A DNA stretch of 64,000 nucleotides from Micromonospora radicis (GCF_003583405.1 NZ_QXEC01000019.1:51743-115742); one strand, 5' to 3'. Positions 24,296-32,621 are shown, numbered from the stretch's first letter. Program-made: numbers and translations. Notes: generated by a model not told the origin, from the letters alone.

Positions 24296-24829
24296 GTGAA
24301 TCGTGAGGATGCGACCACCCGACCGCTGCGGTCAGCGCGCGGCGTCGGCGGCGAGCCCAGGCTGCTCTACGCCCGGCCCGGGATCATCGTCACCGTCGAC
24401 CGGTTCACGGTCGGCAACACCAGCTGGCGGGTGGCCGAGCTGACCCACCTGCACACCACCCGTGGCCCGCACGACCGGGTCGCCCTCCGGGCCGCCCTGG
24501 TCTCCGCCGTGGTGATCGGTGGCATCGGGCTGTCGCTCGGGTTCACCGGCGGGTTGCAGCGGCTCACCGCCGGGGCGTACCTCCTGCTCGGTGCCGTGTT
24601 CCTGGTGCCGGTGCTGCTCGCCGCCGCCGGGGACCGGTGGCGTCCACCGGCGTACGAGCTGTGGGGGCGGCGCGACGGGGTGGAGGAGCTGCTCTTCAGT
24701 AGCGACAACGAGCAGCAGTTCGGCCAGGTGAGCCGGGCGGTGCGCCGGGCACGGGAGAGCCACGGCCAGGGCGGCTGGGAGGATCCGCTGGCCACCGCGC
24801 GGGTGTGGCGTCCCCGGCGAGGCAGCTAG
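24296..24829 (+). CDS. DUF6232 family membrane protein
   Basis: 177 aa. An N-terminal strand-rich part (LLYARPGIIVTVDRFTVGNTSWRVAEL is the family hallmark), two central membrane helices (about 62-82 and 90-110), and a C-terminal part with ELWGRRDGVEELLFSS. Function unknown; the N-terminal module resembles a small PH-like sensor attached to the membrane. GTG 24296 has GGGAGGAGGGG upstream. It converges with the DUF3817 gene, the stops overlapping by 4 bp. Confidence 0.75.
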   Translation: MNREDATTRPLRSARGVGGEPRLLYARPGIIVTVDRFTVGNTSWRVAELTHLHTTRGPHDRVALRAALVSAVVIGGIGLSLGFTGGLQRLTAGAYLLLGAVFLVPVLLAAAGDRWRPPAYELWGRRDGVEELLFSSDNEQQFGQVSRAVRRARESHGQGGWEDPLATARVWRPRRGS

Positions 24830-25161
24830 CCGGCGACCGGCTCCGGTGCCGGTTCCCGCTGCTGCTGCTCGGCGAGCACCAGGGCACTCACCCGGCGTTC
24901 GGCCCAGAAGGAGAGGAACGGAACGGTGCCGGCCAGCATCACCAGGACCATCCGCTTGAGCGGCCAGTTGGCTCGCCGGGACAGGTCGAAGGTGGCGACC
25001 AGGTAGAGCATGTACAGGAAGCCGTGCGCCTGGCCGACGGTCTCCACCACGATCGGCTCGCCGAAGCCGTACTTCAGGGGCATCCCGATCACGACCAGCA
25101 GGATCAGCACCACACCGACGATCCAGGCGATCACGCGGTAACGGGTGAGGGCAGCACGCAC
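24826..25161 (-). CDS. DUF3817 integral membrane protein
   Basis: About 111 aa, three hydrophobic helices (ALTRYRVIAWIVGVVLILLVV; AHGFLYMLYLVATFDLS; MVLVMLAGTVPFLSFWAERRV). The sequence AHGFLYMLYL and PFLSFWAER are characteristic of this actinobacterial family, often next to small membrane-protein genes. Function unknown. Start GTG 25161 gives the family-typical N-terminus with AAGGAC upstream; GTG 25218 would overlap the preceding gene by 29 bp. Confidence 0.8.
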   Translation of the reverse strand: MRAALTRYRVIAWIVGVVLILLVVIGMPLKYGFGEPIVVETVGQAHGFLYMLYLVATFDLSRRANWPLKRMVLVMLAGTVPFLSFWAERRVSALVLAEQQQREPAPEPVAG

Positions 25162-25189
25162 TTCTTCTCGTCCGTCCTTCTGGGCCGGC

Positions 25190-25720
25190 TCAGCCGGGAT
25201 AGTCGCCGGGCTTCGCACCCGGATTGGCGTTCAACCATGACAGGTAGCGGTTGTATGCGGCCAGCTCGGCGTCGTCCTCGCCGGATCCGCCGGTGACCCG
25301 GGCGACCCGGACCGGTCGGCGGATGCCGGAGCGCGGTCGGTCCGTGCCCACGGGCCCGGCGACGCGGGCCGGCTCGGTGCCGTCGGTCGGCTGGGCGGGA
25401 ACGTCACCCGATGCCGACCCGCCACTGGCCGAGACCGGCTGCGCCGACACCGTGGCCGGTGCCGCCGATCCGGTGGTGGCCGAAGCGGGTCCGGCGGTGG
25501 CCGCCGACGGAGATCCGCGCAGCGTGTGCCGGACCTCCCGCCACCAGACGAAGACGACGAACCCCGCGAAGATCGGCCACTCCACCGCGTAGCCCCAGCT
25601 GATGGCGTTGCCCGCGGCGGCGCGGCTGACCTGCCACCAGCCCAGCCCCAGGAAGGTCGTCACCAGCACGACCATGGCCACGTGGCGGGCGATCCACGCC
25701 GGGGTCCAGAGCCGCTTCAT
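25190..25720 (-). CDS. Conserved actinobacterial two-helix membrane protein
   Basis: 176 aa. Two N-terminal membrane helices (IARHVAMVVLVTTFLGLGWWQ and WGYAVEWPIFAGFVVFVWW) are strongly conserved in actinobacteria next to DUF3817; then comes an Ala/Pro/Ser-rich, low-complexity linker (about 75-150) and a short conserved tail ELAAYNRYLSWLNAN. Function unknown. ATG 25720 has no RBS but TACCCT lies 6 nt upstream, so a leaderless transcript is likely. Operon with DUF3817. Confidence 0.75.
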   Translation of the reverse strand: MKRLWTPAWIARHVAMVVLVTTFLGLGWWQVSRAAAGNAISWGYAVEWPIFAGFVVFVWWREVRHTLRGSPSAATAGPASATTGSAAPATVSAQPVSASGGSASGDVPAQPTDGTEPARVAGPVGTDRPRSGIRRPVRVARVTGGSGEDDAELAAYNRYLSWLNANPGAKPGDYPG

Positions 25721-25726
25721 GCCACG

Positions 25727-25732
25727 AGGGTA
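25727..25732 (-). promoter_or_regulatory. -10 element (TACCCT) for leaderless mRNA of the two-gene membrane operon
   Basis: On the minus strand TACCCT is followed by six bases and ATG 25720, with no Shine-Dalgarno. Confidence 0.4.
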
Positions 25733-25844
25733 CCGAAAGTGGCCTGGCTCTCCGACGCGGCGTCGTAGTCGCGGCGGTGGTTTGGCGGCGGTCGGCCTGG
25801 GCATCCGTACAGACGCCAGCTCATGACGGACGAGGGGGCGCGAG

Positions 25845-26168
25845 ATGACGGCATCGGGACGACCGGACGGATTCCCCACCGGCGGCACGGAGGTGAGCCC
25901 CGAGCAGCGGATCCCGGAGTGGGGCGACGACCGGGTGGCCACCCCGGCCCTCGACGCCGACCTGCCGGGCATCGATCCGGCCGAACTCGCCGACGAGGAC
26001 CTCGTCCGCGAGATGCAGAGCCTGCACCGCACCCGGCTGGACACGCTGCGGCACGCCACCGACTCGGCACTCGCCAACCACCTGCGGCGTACGGCCGAAC
26101 TGGAGACCGAGTACCTCGCCCGGCATCCCGGGCGGGAGGTCGACCCGAGCCGGCTGCGGGACGCGTGA
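25845..26168 (+). CDS. DUF6158 family small protein
   Basis: 107 aa, soluble and acidic. The core GIDPAELADEDLVREMQSLHRTR followed by ALANHLRRTAELETEYLARHPGR matches a small actinobacterial helical family of unknown function. GAGGGGG lies upstream of the ATG. Its TGA overlaps the ATG of the next gene (TGATG), so the two are translated together. Confidence 0.75.
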   Translation: MTASGRPDGFPTGGTEVSPEQRIPEWGDDRVATPALDADLPGIDPAELADEDLVREMQSLHRTRLDTLRHATDSALANHLRRTAELETEYLARHPGREVDPSRLRDA

Positions 26169-26482
26169 TGGCGTACGCGGAGCGCGGCGTCTCCGCGCCA
26201 CCGGAGGTCGTCTTCAACACGGCGACCGACCCCGACCGGACCGCCGCCTGGCTGCCCGAGCCGCTGCTGTCCGCGTCGCGGGTCGGCGAACCGGACGGGT
26301 TCCGGGCCCGGTGGGACGCGCGGGACACGGACTGGTCGGCGGAGCTGCAGGTGGAGCCGGAGGATGCCGGCGGGGCCCGGGTCCGGCTCGACCTGACCGG
26401 CGACGGCTCGGCCAGCCGGCTGGCCGACGAGGCACTGGTCAACCTCGCCCGCGAGGTGGCCGACAACCTGCAGGCCGGCTGA
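26168..26482 (+). CDS. SRPBCC-fold (START-like) small protein
   Basis: 104 aa. The pattern RGVSAPPEVVFNTATDPDRTAAWLPE, followed by paired strands (FRARWDARDTDWSAELQVEP, ARVRLDLTGDG) and a C-terminal helix (LADEALVNLAREVADNL), is a compact START/polyketide-cyclase-like fold that usually binds a hydrophobic ligand. Slightly shorter than most family members. Translationally coupled to the DUF6158 gene. Ligand unknown. Confidence 0.8.
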   Translation: MAYAERGVSAPPEVVFNTATDPDRTAAWLPEPLLSASRVGEPDGFRARWDARDTDWSAELQVEPEDAGGARVRLDLTGDGSASRLADEALVNLAREVADNLQAG

Positions 26483-26534
26483 CCCACCCCCGACCTGGGC
26501 GACGGATCGCGGCGTGACCCCGAAGGAGTTCCGG

Positions 26535-27071
26535 TTGAGCGAGTTGAAGCAGAAGGTGACCCGGCTGCGTCAGGCGTACGCCCCGCACGAGCACCGCCCA
26601 CTCGGCGGCTACCTGGCGGCGATGGGCGCCTACGCCGGCGTGACCGGGGCGATCGCCGCGCTGGTGAAGGCCACCGGACGTACCGTGCCGGACCGTCCCG
26701 CCACCTCCGACGTGGTGCTGTTGTCCATCGCCACGCACAAGCTCAGCCGGCTGCTGAGCAAGGACGCGGTGACCAGCCCGCTTCGCGCCCCCTTCACCCG
26801 GTACGACCGCCCGATCGGCAGCGGCGAGGTGATGGAACAGGTGCGCGACTCGGGCAGCCCCACCCGGCACGCCATCGGCGAGCTGCTTAGCTGCCCGTTC
26901 TGCCTGGCGGTCTGGGTGGCCACCGGACTGACCGGGGGACTGGTGCTGGCGCCGCGGCTGACCCGGCTGGTCGCCACCGCGTTGACCGCGGTCGCCGCGT
27001 CCGACTTCCTCCAGATGGCGTACGCGATGGCCCAGCAGGGCGCGGAGGGCGGCCACCGCAAGGAGGAGTGA
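26535..27071 (+). CDS. DUF1360 family membrane protein
   Basis: 178 aa. The central DUF1360 core contains LLSIATHKLSRLLSKDAVTSPLRAPFTRY and the Cys pair LLSCPFCLAVWVA, with hydrophobic segments around 35-55, 125-145 and 150-165. Function unknown. TTG 26535 is chosen because AAGGAG lies six bases upstream, inside the region that a GTG at 26514 would translate. It follows the SRPBCC gene by 52 nt and ends at a strong terminator. Confidence 0.82.
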   Translation: MSELKQKVTRLRQAYAPHEHRPLGGYLAAMGAYAGVTGAIAALVKATGRTVPDRPATSDVVLLSIATHKLSRLLSKDAVTSPLRAPFTRYDRPIGSGEVMEQVRDSGSPTRHAIGELLSCPFCLAVWVATGLTGGLVLAPRLTRLVATALTAVAASDFLQMAYAMAQQGAEGGHRKEE

Positions 27072-27120
27072 GCCTCAGGTACCGCCGACTGGCTCGGCAA
27101 GGTCGAGAACAACCGGATCG

Positions 27121-27154
27121 ACGCCGCCGCCCGAGCTGTCGGGCGGCGGCGTCG
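27121..27154. terminator. Strong terminator between DUF1360 gene and convergent small gene
   Basis: A perfect 15-bp stem (GACGCCGCCGCCCGA with its complement) and GCTG loop, placed between the convergent stops at 27071 and 27173. Confidence 0.85.
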
Positions 27155-27172
27155 GCCGTGCTGGGTGGGGGA

Positions 27173-27370
27173 TCAGCGCTGCATGCCGGACCAGCCGCGC
27201 GGCGACTCCGGCTCCCGCTCGTCCTGGTCGGCACCGGTCAGGATGTCGTCGTCGACGGCGGTACGTTCGTGTTCGTTGGCGAAGTCCGGCTCGGGCAGCG
27301 TGTCCCCGTCCTCCGGAGGTTGGGCGAGCGCGGGCAACCGCTCGTGCTTGTCCTTCTCGGGCTGCGACAT
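27173..27370 (-). CDS. Small acidic hypothetical protein
   Basis: 65 aa, hydrophilic and disordered-looking, rich in Asp, Glu and Pro (PPEDGDTLPEPDFANEHE). GGAGAGGA lies five bases before ATG, and third positions are strongly GC, so it is probably a real gene. No fold or family recognised. Confidence 0.6.
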   Translation of the reverse strand: MSQPEKDKHERLPALAQPPEDGDTLPEPDFANEHERTAVDDDILTGADQDEREPESPRGWSGMQR

Positions 27371-27459
27371 CGGGTTCCTCTCCTGGTCGCCGCTGGCGAT
27401 GCGGTCCCCGCCCGCGCCGGGGCGGGACGGCGGGCTGCCGGCCGGTGCGGGTGGGCGGG

Positions 27460-27828
27460 TCAGCCAACCGAGCCACCCAGCAGGTCGGTGACCTCGTCCA
27501 CCGCGTACTCACCCTGTGGCAGCGCGTTCAGCCGGGCGAGCAGCTGCGCCGGCAACTCCGCCGCGACCGCCCGGCGGTAGATGTCGACCTGGCTGATCCG
27601 CTCCTGACCGTGGTAGAGGTCGTCGAGCAGTTCGTCCAGCGGCCGGGTGTCCACCTCGTCGACCTGCACCTCGTCCGGTACGGCGGCGACCGTACCGGGC
27701 AGGTCGGTGGTGGGCGGGTCGAGCGCGGCGGTGTCCACCACCGGCACATCGGCCAGGATGGCCTCCGGCAGGCGCGCCTGCGTCGTCGGCGCCGTGGGTG
27801 TCCCGGTCACGGGTACGTCGTCGGTCAC
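27460..27828 (-). CDS. Hypothetical protein with C-terminal helical domain
   Basis: 122 aa from GTG. The N-terminal ~50 residues are Pro/Thr/Ala-rich; the rest is helical and ends AELPAQLLARLNALPQGEYAVDEVTDLLGG, somewhat like the small DUF2795-type helical proteins that pair a short helix with a Gly turn. I cannot name a function. Minus strand, between the small acidic gene and DAHP synthase. Confidence 0.55.
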   Translation of the reverse strand: MTDDVPVTGTPTAPTTQARLPEAILADVPVVDTAALDPPTTDLPGTVAAVPDEVQVDEVDTRPLDELLDDLYHGQERISQVDIYRRAVAAELPAQLLARLNALPQGEYAVDEVTDLLGGSVG

Positions 27829-27952
27829 GCCCGTCAGCTACCCGCCGGCCCTGCCACCAAACTCGCACCCCGTCCACGATCCCCCGGGTGCCGCCACAGC
27901 CCCCGGCCCCGCGGTGGTGCGGGCCGAGGGCGGGGACCGACGCGGCGGGTGG

Positions 27953-29059
27953 TCAGGCGGGGGTGGGCAGGGGGTGGGGGTGGGCGGCGCGGCGGGTACG
28001 TACGGCGGTGGCGAGGTGAGCGAGGACCTCCTCGGTGGTGTCCCAGCCGATGCACGCGTCGGTGATCGACTGCCCGTAGGTCAGCTCACGGGTGGGGTCG
28101 AGGTCCTGCCGCCCGGGTACCAGGAAGCTCTCCAGCATGATCCCGACGATGCCCCGCTGCCCGGCGGCGATCTGCGCGGCCACGTCGGCGGCCACCGTGG
28201 GCTGGTTGCGGTGGTCCTTGCCGCTGTTCGCGTGGCTCGCGTCCACCACCAGCCGCTCCGGCAGCCCGGCCGCGCGCACCTGCGTCAGCGCGGCGGCGAC
28301 CGAGGCCGCGTCGTAGTTGGGTCGCCCGCCGCCGCCGCGCAGCACCAGGTGACCGTCGGCGTTGCCGCGGGTGTGCATGATCGCCGGAGTGCCGGAGACA
28401 TCGATGCCGGGGAAGACGTGCGGTACGCCGGCCGCCCGGATCGCGTCCACCGCGGTGGCGATGCTGCCGTCGGGGCGGTTCTTCATGCCGATCGGCATGG
28501 ACAGGCCGGAGGCGAGTTGGCGGTGTACCTGGCTCTCCACGGTGCGTGCCCCGATCGCACCCCAGGCCACCGTGTCCGCGATGTACTGCGGCGTGATCGG
28601 GTCGAGGAACTCGCAGCCCACCGGCAGGCCGAGGCGCAGCACGTCGAGCAGCAGCGCGCGGGCCGTGCGCAACCCGGCGTTGACGTCGCCGGAACCGTCC
28701 AGCCCGGGGTCGTTGATCAGGCCCTTCCAGCCCACCGTGGAGCGCGGCTTCTCGAAGTAGACCCGCATCACCACCAGCAGGTCGTCGGCGACCCGGGCGG
28801 CTGCCTCGCGCAGCCGGTGCGCGTACTCCAGGGCGGCGGCCGGGTCGTGCACCGAGCAGGGGCCGACCACCACCAACAACCGGTCGTCGGCGCGGTCCAG
28901 CACCTGGCCGACGGCGCGTCGACCGGCCAGCACGGTCGAGGTCAGCTCGTCGTCCAGGGGCAGCTCGTGGTGCAGCAGGGCCGGGGTGGTCAGCGGTACG
29001 ACACGGTCGATCCGCTGATCGATGACCCGGTGATTGTCCGGGGTCGGCACGGTGGGCAT
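27953..29059 (-). CDS. aroG: 3-deoxy-7-phosphoheptulonate synthase, class I (AroG type)
   Basis: 368 aa. Condenses phosphoenolpyruvate and erythrose-4-phosphate, the first step of the shikimate pathway. Class I alpha motifs are intact: VVVGPCSVHDP, YFEKPRSTVGWKGLINDP, IGMKNRPDG, and DASHANSGKDHRNQ. The length and N-terminal extension resemble the feedback-regulated E. coli AroF/G/H enzymes rather than the class II type common in actinomycetes, where both types can coexist. A structured leader lies just upstream. ATG is immediately preceded by GGAAGG, an unusually tight spacing. Confidence 0.93.
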   Translation of the reverse strand: MPTVPTPDNHRVIDQRIDRVVPLTTPALLHHELPLDDELTSTVLAGRRAVGQVLDRADDRLLVVVGPCSVHDPAAALEYAHRLREAAARVADDLLVVMRVYFEKPRSTVGWKGLINDPGLDGSGDVNAGLRTARALLLDVLRLGLPVGCEFLDPITPQYIADTVAWGAIGARTVESQVHRQLASGLSMPIGMKNRPDGSIATAVDAIRAAGVPHVFPGIDVSGTPAIMHTRGNADGHLVLRGGGGRPNYDAASVAAALTQVRAAGLPERLVVDASHANSGKDHRNQPTVAADVAAQIAAGQRGIVGIMLESFLVPGRQDLDPTRELTYGQSITDACIGWDTTEEVLAHLATAVRTRRAAHPHPLPTPA

Positions 29060-29095
29060 CCTTCCGCCGACCGCACCCGGGGCCGGTGCCCGGGT

Positions 29096-29153
29096 CGAGC
29101 CGGCTGCTCGTACGCGAAAGGGCAGGAACGAAAGCTCCTGCCCGGCCGGCTCG
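29096..29153 (-). promoter_or_regulatory. Nested hairpin in the DAHP synthase leader, candidate attenuator
   Basis: An outer 9-bp stem (29096-29104 with 29145-29153) encloses an inner 8-bp stem GGGCAGGA/TCCTGCCC (29120-29127 with 29136-29143). It lies about 37 nt before the start codon on the coding strand. I found no leader peptide with a run of aromatic codons, so the control mechanism is open. Confidence 0.45.
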
Positions 29154-29299
29154 TGAACGGTGACGTCAGATCATGGTGAAGTCACCGGCTTGCGAGCCGG
29201 CTGCCTAAACCATCGATACGACCGCGTCACGTCGGTAAGCGTACCCGACGGTGGGGCGGTGCTCACCCCCTTGTCGGCGACGCCTCGCCCTACGTTCAT

Positions 29300-29313
29300 C
29301 TTCATCGATGAAG
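29300..29313. promoter_or_regulatory. 14-bp perfect palindrome CTTCATCGATGAAG
   Basis: A perfect palindrome in the divergent region upstream of aroG and the small acidic gene. TACGTT lies four bases to its left. It is a plausible operator; no regulator can be assigned. Confidence 0.4.
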
Positions 29314-29472
29314 CTGGCGGTCCGTCCAGCGCCACCGAACATTCTTCTCGCAGCGCGGCACCTCGGGATCGTCCTCCGGTGGCATCACCTACGAGGTGCG
29401 CGGCCCGTTCCGCTCCTGAGCGGGTCCGTCGTTTCGCGCGTGCGGGGGAGGCGGTGGGGGTATGGAAGCGGC

Positions 29473-29688
29473 ATGAGCGACGCGAAGAGCGACCAGGAGC
29501 GGATCGAGTCCCGGGCCCACCTGCTGCCGGAGGAGGCGGCCGTCGGCAGCGAGGATTCCGAGGCGCAGGCCGACGCGATTCTGACCGAGTCGGACCTGCG
29601 GGCGGCCGACCACAACGCCGCACCGGACACGGTGCTGGAGCGGCGTAGCTCGGCGGAGACGGTGACCCCGATCGAGCCGCCGGACTGA
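29473..29688 (+). CDS. Small acidic hypothetical protein
   Basis: 71 aa, very acidic and without hydrophobic stretches (LLPEEAAVGSEDSEAQADAIL). GGAAGCGGC precedes ATG 29473. It looks like the many small disordered proteins of Micromonospora-type genomes. Function unknown. Confidence 0.5.
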   Translation: MSDAKSDQERIESRAHLLPEEAAVGSEDSEAQADAILTESDLRAADHNAAPDTVLERRSSAETVTPIEPPD

Positions 29689-29751
29689 TCCCCGCCGACG
29701 TGCTGGCCGGCACCGGCCGCGTCCCGGCCGTGTCAGCCGCCGGAGATCGGA

Positions 29752-29757
29752 TAGCGT
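29752..29757 (+). promoter_or_regulatory. -10 element (TAGCGT) for leaderless M16 peptidase mRNA
   Basis: TAGCGT ends exactly 7 nt before ATG 29765 with no Shine-Dalgarno sequence. Confidence 0.5.
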
Positions 29758-29764
29758 CGGTGCC

Positions 29765-31057
29765 ATGCCCGACAGTGGTTACCCCTGGCCCATCTCGACG
29801 ACCCGACTGGACAACGGCCTGCGCGTGGTGGTGAGCGAGGACCGCACCGCCCCGGCGGTCGCCGTGAACCTCTGGTACGACGTCGGCTCCCGGCACGAGC
29901 CGGCCGGTCAGACCGGCTTCGCCCACCTGTTCGAGCACCTGATGTTCGAGGGCTCGGTGAACGTGGCGAAGACCGAACACATGAAGCTGGTGCAAGGGGC
30001 GGGTGGCTCCCTGAACGCCACCACCAACCCGGACCGGACGAACTACTTCGAGACGGTCCCGGCCGAGCACCTGGAGTTGGCGCTCTGGCTGGAGGCCGAC
30101 CGGATGGGTGGCCTGGTGCCGGCGCTGACCCAGGAGACGCTGGACAACCAGCGTGACGTGGTGAAGAACGAACGCCGCCAGCGGTACGAGAACGTGCCGT
30201 ACGGCGACGCGTGGCTGCGGCTGCTGCCGCTGCTCTATCCGCCGGGCCACCCGTACCACCACGCCACCATCGGCTCGATGGCCGACCTGAACGCCGCCGA
30301 CCTGGCCACCTTCCAGGCGTTCCACCAGACCTACTACGCACCGAACAACGCGGTGCTCACCGTGGTCGGTGACACCGGGGTCGAGGAGGTCGTCGCGCTG
30401 GCCGAGAAGTACTTCGGCGCCATCCCGGCCCGCGCCGAGATCCCGGTCGCCCCCGACGGTCGGGTGGTCCCGGCCACCGGCGTGCCGACCGAGGAGACGG
30501 TGGTCACCGACGTGCCGGCCCCCCGGGTGTACGTCGCGCACCGCACCTACCCGTTCGGTACGCCGAACCACGACGTGGTGACCGTACTGGCCACGGTGCT
30601 CGGCAGCGGCCGGGGCAGCCGTCTCTACCAGCGGCTCGCCGACGGCGAGCGGATCGCGCAGCCGGATCTGGTCGGCGCGTACGGGGTGGACCTGGCGCAC
30701 GCGCCGGCACCGCTGATCGCCACCGCCACGGCCCGGCCCGGGGTGAGCGGGCAACGGCTGGCCGAAGGGTTGGCGGAGGTGGTCGACGAGTTGGCCACCG
30801 TGCCGGTCACTCCGACCGAGCTGGACCGGGCCAAGGCGCTGCTGACCACCGCCTGGTGGCGCCAGATGTCGACTGTGGACGGACGGGCGGACGCGCTGGG
30901 CCGGTACGCTACCCAGTTCGGCGACCCGGCCACCGTGGCCGACCGGCTGCCGGGCTGGCTCGCGGTCACCGCCGACCAGATCGCCGAGGTGGCCGCCGAG
31001 GTACTCACCGCTGCCGACCGGGTGACCCTGACCTACCGCCCCGAGGAGACCCCGTGA
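29765..31057 (+). CDS. M16 family zinc metallopeptidase, catalytic subunit
   Basis: 430 aa. The inverted zinc motif HLFEH is at 54-58 with the downstream Glu in the NQRDVVKNERRQRYE region, so the active site is complete. The C-terminal half is the second M16 domain. Such ~430-aa proteins work as heterodimers with an inactive partner, here encoded by the next gene. Substrate peptides are unknown. Start ATG 29765, leaderless-type promoter. Confidence 0.93.
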   Translation: MPDSGYPWPISTTRLDNGLRVVVSEDRTAPAVAVNLWYDVGSRHEPAGQTGFAHLFEHLMFEGSVNVAKTEHMKLVQGAGGSLNATTNPDRTNYFETVPAEHLELALWLEADRMGGLVPALTQETLDNQRDVVKNERRQRYENVPYGDAWLRLLPLLYPPGHPYHHATIGSMADLNAADLATFQAFHQTYYAPNNAVLTVVGDTGVEEVVALAEKYFGAIPARAEIPVAPDGRVVPATGVPTEETVVTDVPAPRVYVAHRTYPFGTPNHDVVTVLATVLGSGRGSRLYQRLADGERIAQPDLVGAYGVDLAHAPAPLIATATARPGVSGQRLAEGLAEVVDELATVPVTPTELDRAKALLTTAWWRQMSTVDGRADALGRYATQFGDPATVADRLPGWLAVTADQIAEVAAEVLTAADRVTLTYRPEETP

Positions 31058-31231
31058 GCGCGAGGAGTGAGCGGCGCGGCCCGTTGGGGTGCCGCGACTT
31101 GGCAGCGGCGAGCCCCGCAGTCGCGAACGAAAGGTTGGCTCGGTGAGCGCGAGGAGTGAGCGGCGCGGCCCGTTGGGGTGCCGCGACCTGGCAGCAGCGA
31201 GCCCCGCAGTCGCGAACGAAAGGTTGGCCCA
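31054..31231 (+). repeat. Tandem duplication of an 89-bp intercistronic unit carrying an RBS
   Basis: Two 89-bp copies (31054-31142 and 31143-31231) starting GTGAGCGCGAGGAGTGAGC and ending in GAACGAAAGGTTGGC plus 2-3 bases. They differ at only a few positions. The first copy begins at the stop codon of the first M16 gene, the second copy ends at the GTG start of the second. Each carries the AAAGG RBS and GTGA, as if the junction were duplicated whole. Confidence 0.9.
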
Positions 31232-32581
31232 GTGACTCTCATCGCCGAACGTCCCGGTCCGGGCGCGGCTCGCCCGTACCGGTTTCCGCAGGTGGTCCGC
31301 CGGGTCGTGGCGGGCGGCCAGGTGGTCGCCGCGCACCTGCCCGGGCAGAACCTCGCCGTGGCGTTGCTGTTGCTCGACGCGGGCGCCGGCCGGGAGCCGG
31401 TGGGCAAGGAGGGGCTCGGCGGAGTGCTCGCCAAGGCGCTGGAGGAGGGCACCGGCCAGCGCGACGCCACCGCCTACGCCCTGGCCATCGAGGCGCTCGG
31501 CACCGAGCTGGTGACCGGGCTGGACTGGGACACCTTCCAGGCCAGCGTGCAGGTGCCGGTGGACCGGCTGGGTGCGGCCGTGGAGCTGCTCGCCGAGGCG
31601 GTGCGTACGCCGAGACTGGACCCGGACGACGTGCGGCGGGTACGCGACGACGAGGCGACCGCGCTGCGGATGGACTGGGCGAACCCCGGCCCGCGCGCCG
31701 ACGCGGTGCTGCGGGCCGACCTGTTCGGCGCCGACAACCGGTGGGGCCGCCCGATGTACGGCGACCCGGATTCGGTCGCCGGCCTGGACGTGGAGGACGT
31801 CACCGTCTTCCACTCGGAGTGGTTCATCCGCCCCGGCACCCTGGTGGTCGCCGGTGACCTGGACCGGATCGACCTGGACGGGCTCGCCGCGGCGGCCTTC
31901 GCCGGTACCGGTGGTGGTCCGGTGGACCGGGGTACGCCGATCGAGGTGCCGCGACACGACAGGCGCCGGATCATCCTGGTGGACCGGCCCGGTTCGGTGC
32001 AGTCCACGTTGCGGCTCGGGCACCCGGCGCCGCACCGCGCCCACCCGGACCACGTGCCGATCGCGTTGGCCGGCACGGTGCTCGGCGGCGCGTTCACCTC
32101 CCGGCTGAACCATCTGATCCGCGAGGTACGCGGCTACACGTACGGCATCCGGGGCGAGTTCGCCTCGTCTCGCCGGTTCGGCCGGTTCGCGGTCAGTTCC
32201 GGGGTGCAGACCGCGGTCACCGCGCCCGCGCTGGTGGAGTCGGTCGGTGAGATCGCCCGGACCCGGGCCGGTGGGGTGACCGAGGACGAGTTGGCGGTGG
32301 CCCGCTCCTGGCGGGCCGGCCAGCTTTCGGTCGAACTGCAGAGCCCGCGGGCGATCGCCGGGGCGTTGACCACGCTGGTGGTGCACGACCTGCCGGACGA
32401 CTACCACGCCCGGCTGCGCGAGTCGCTGCTCGCCGCCGACGTGGCGCAGGTCTCGGCCGCCGCCGCCACCCACCTGCACCCGGAGTCGCTGACCCTGGTG
32501 GTGGAGGGAGACGCCGCGCTGATCCGGGACGAACTCGTCGCCACCGGTCTGGGTGAGGTCGTCGACCATCCGGTGGGCTGA
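31232..32581 (+). CDS. M16 family metallopeptidase-like protein, non-catalytic partner
   Basis: 449 aa from GTG 31232. The M16 fold is clear (FPQVVRRVVAGGQVVAAHLPG; LGGAFTSRLNHLIREVRGYTYGI with the Arg/Tyr pair that binds substrate), but the zinc motif is replaced by LAKALEEGT, so it has no metal site. This is the usual inactive subunit of a two-gene M16 pair; it supplies substrate-binding residues. AAAGG lies 8 nt upstream, within the second 89-bp repeat. Confidence 0.9.
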   Translation: MTLIAERPGPGAARPYRFPQVVRRVVAGGQVVAAHLPGQNLAVALLLLDAGAGREPVGKEGLGGVLAKALEEGTGQRDATAYALAIEALGTELVTGLDWDTFQASVQVPVDRLGAAVELLAEAVRTPRLDPDDVRRVRDDEATALRMDWANPGPRADAVLRADLFGADNRWGRPMYGDPDSVAGLDVEDVTVFHSEWFIRPGTLVVAGDLDRIDLDGLAAAAFAGTGGGPVDRGTPIEVPRHDRRRIILVDRPGSVQSTLRLGHPAPHRAHPDHVPIALAGTVLGGAFTSRLNHLIREVRGYTYGIRGEFASSRRFGRFAVSSGVQTAVTAPALVESVGEIARTRAGGVTEDELAVARSWRAGQLSVELQSPRAIAGALTTLVVHDLPDDYHARLRESLLAADVAQVSAAAATHLHPESLTLVVEGDAALIRDELVATGLGEVVDHPVG

Positions 32582-32585
32582 TCCG

Positions 32586-32621
32586 CCGGTCGACCGGGGC
32601 TATCCCGCCCCGGTCGACCGG
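32586..32621. terminator. Bidirectional terminator at convergent M16 / membrane protein genes
   Basis: A perfect 15-bp stem (CCGGTCGACCGGGGC with its complement) and 6-nt loop. It starts 4 bp after the M16 stop, and its stem includes the TAG of the convergent gene. Confidence 0.85.

Larger units (their letters stand above)
29060..29472. other. Divergent intergenic region with structured leader and palindrome
   Basis: 413 bp between the DAHP synthase start and the small acidic gene. It contains the nested hairpin at 29096-29153, a second small hairpin (CCGGCT/AGCCGG near 29186-29201) and the 14-bp palindrome at 29300-29313. An open frame runs through it on the plus strand but lacks RBS and family resemblance until the ATG at 29473. 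Confidence 0.45.

Noticed and set aside
29171..32569. 1132-residue antisense frame opposite the M16 genes
   Set aside because: Length alone is not evidence at this GC content; both M16 genes on the plus strand have conserved motifs and start signals.
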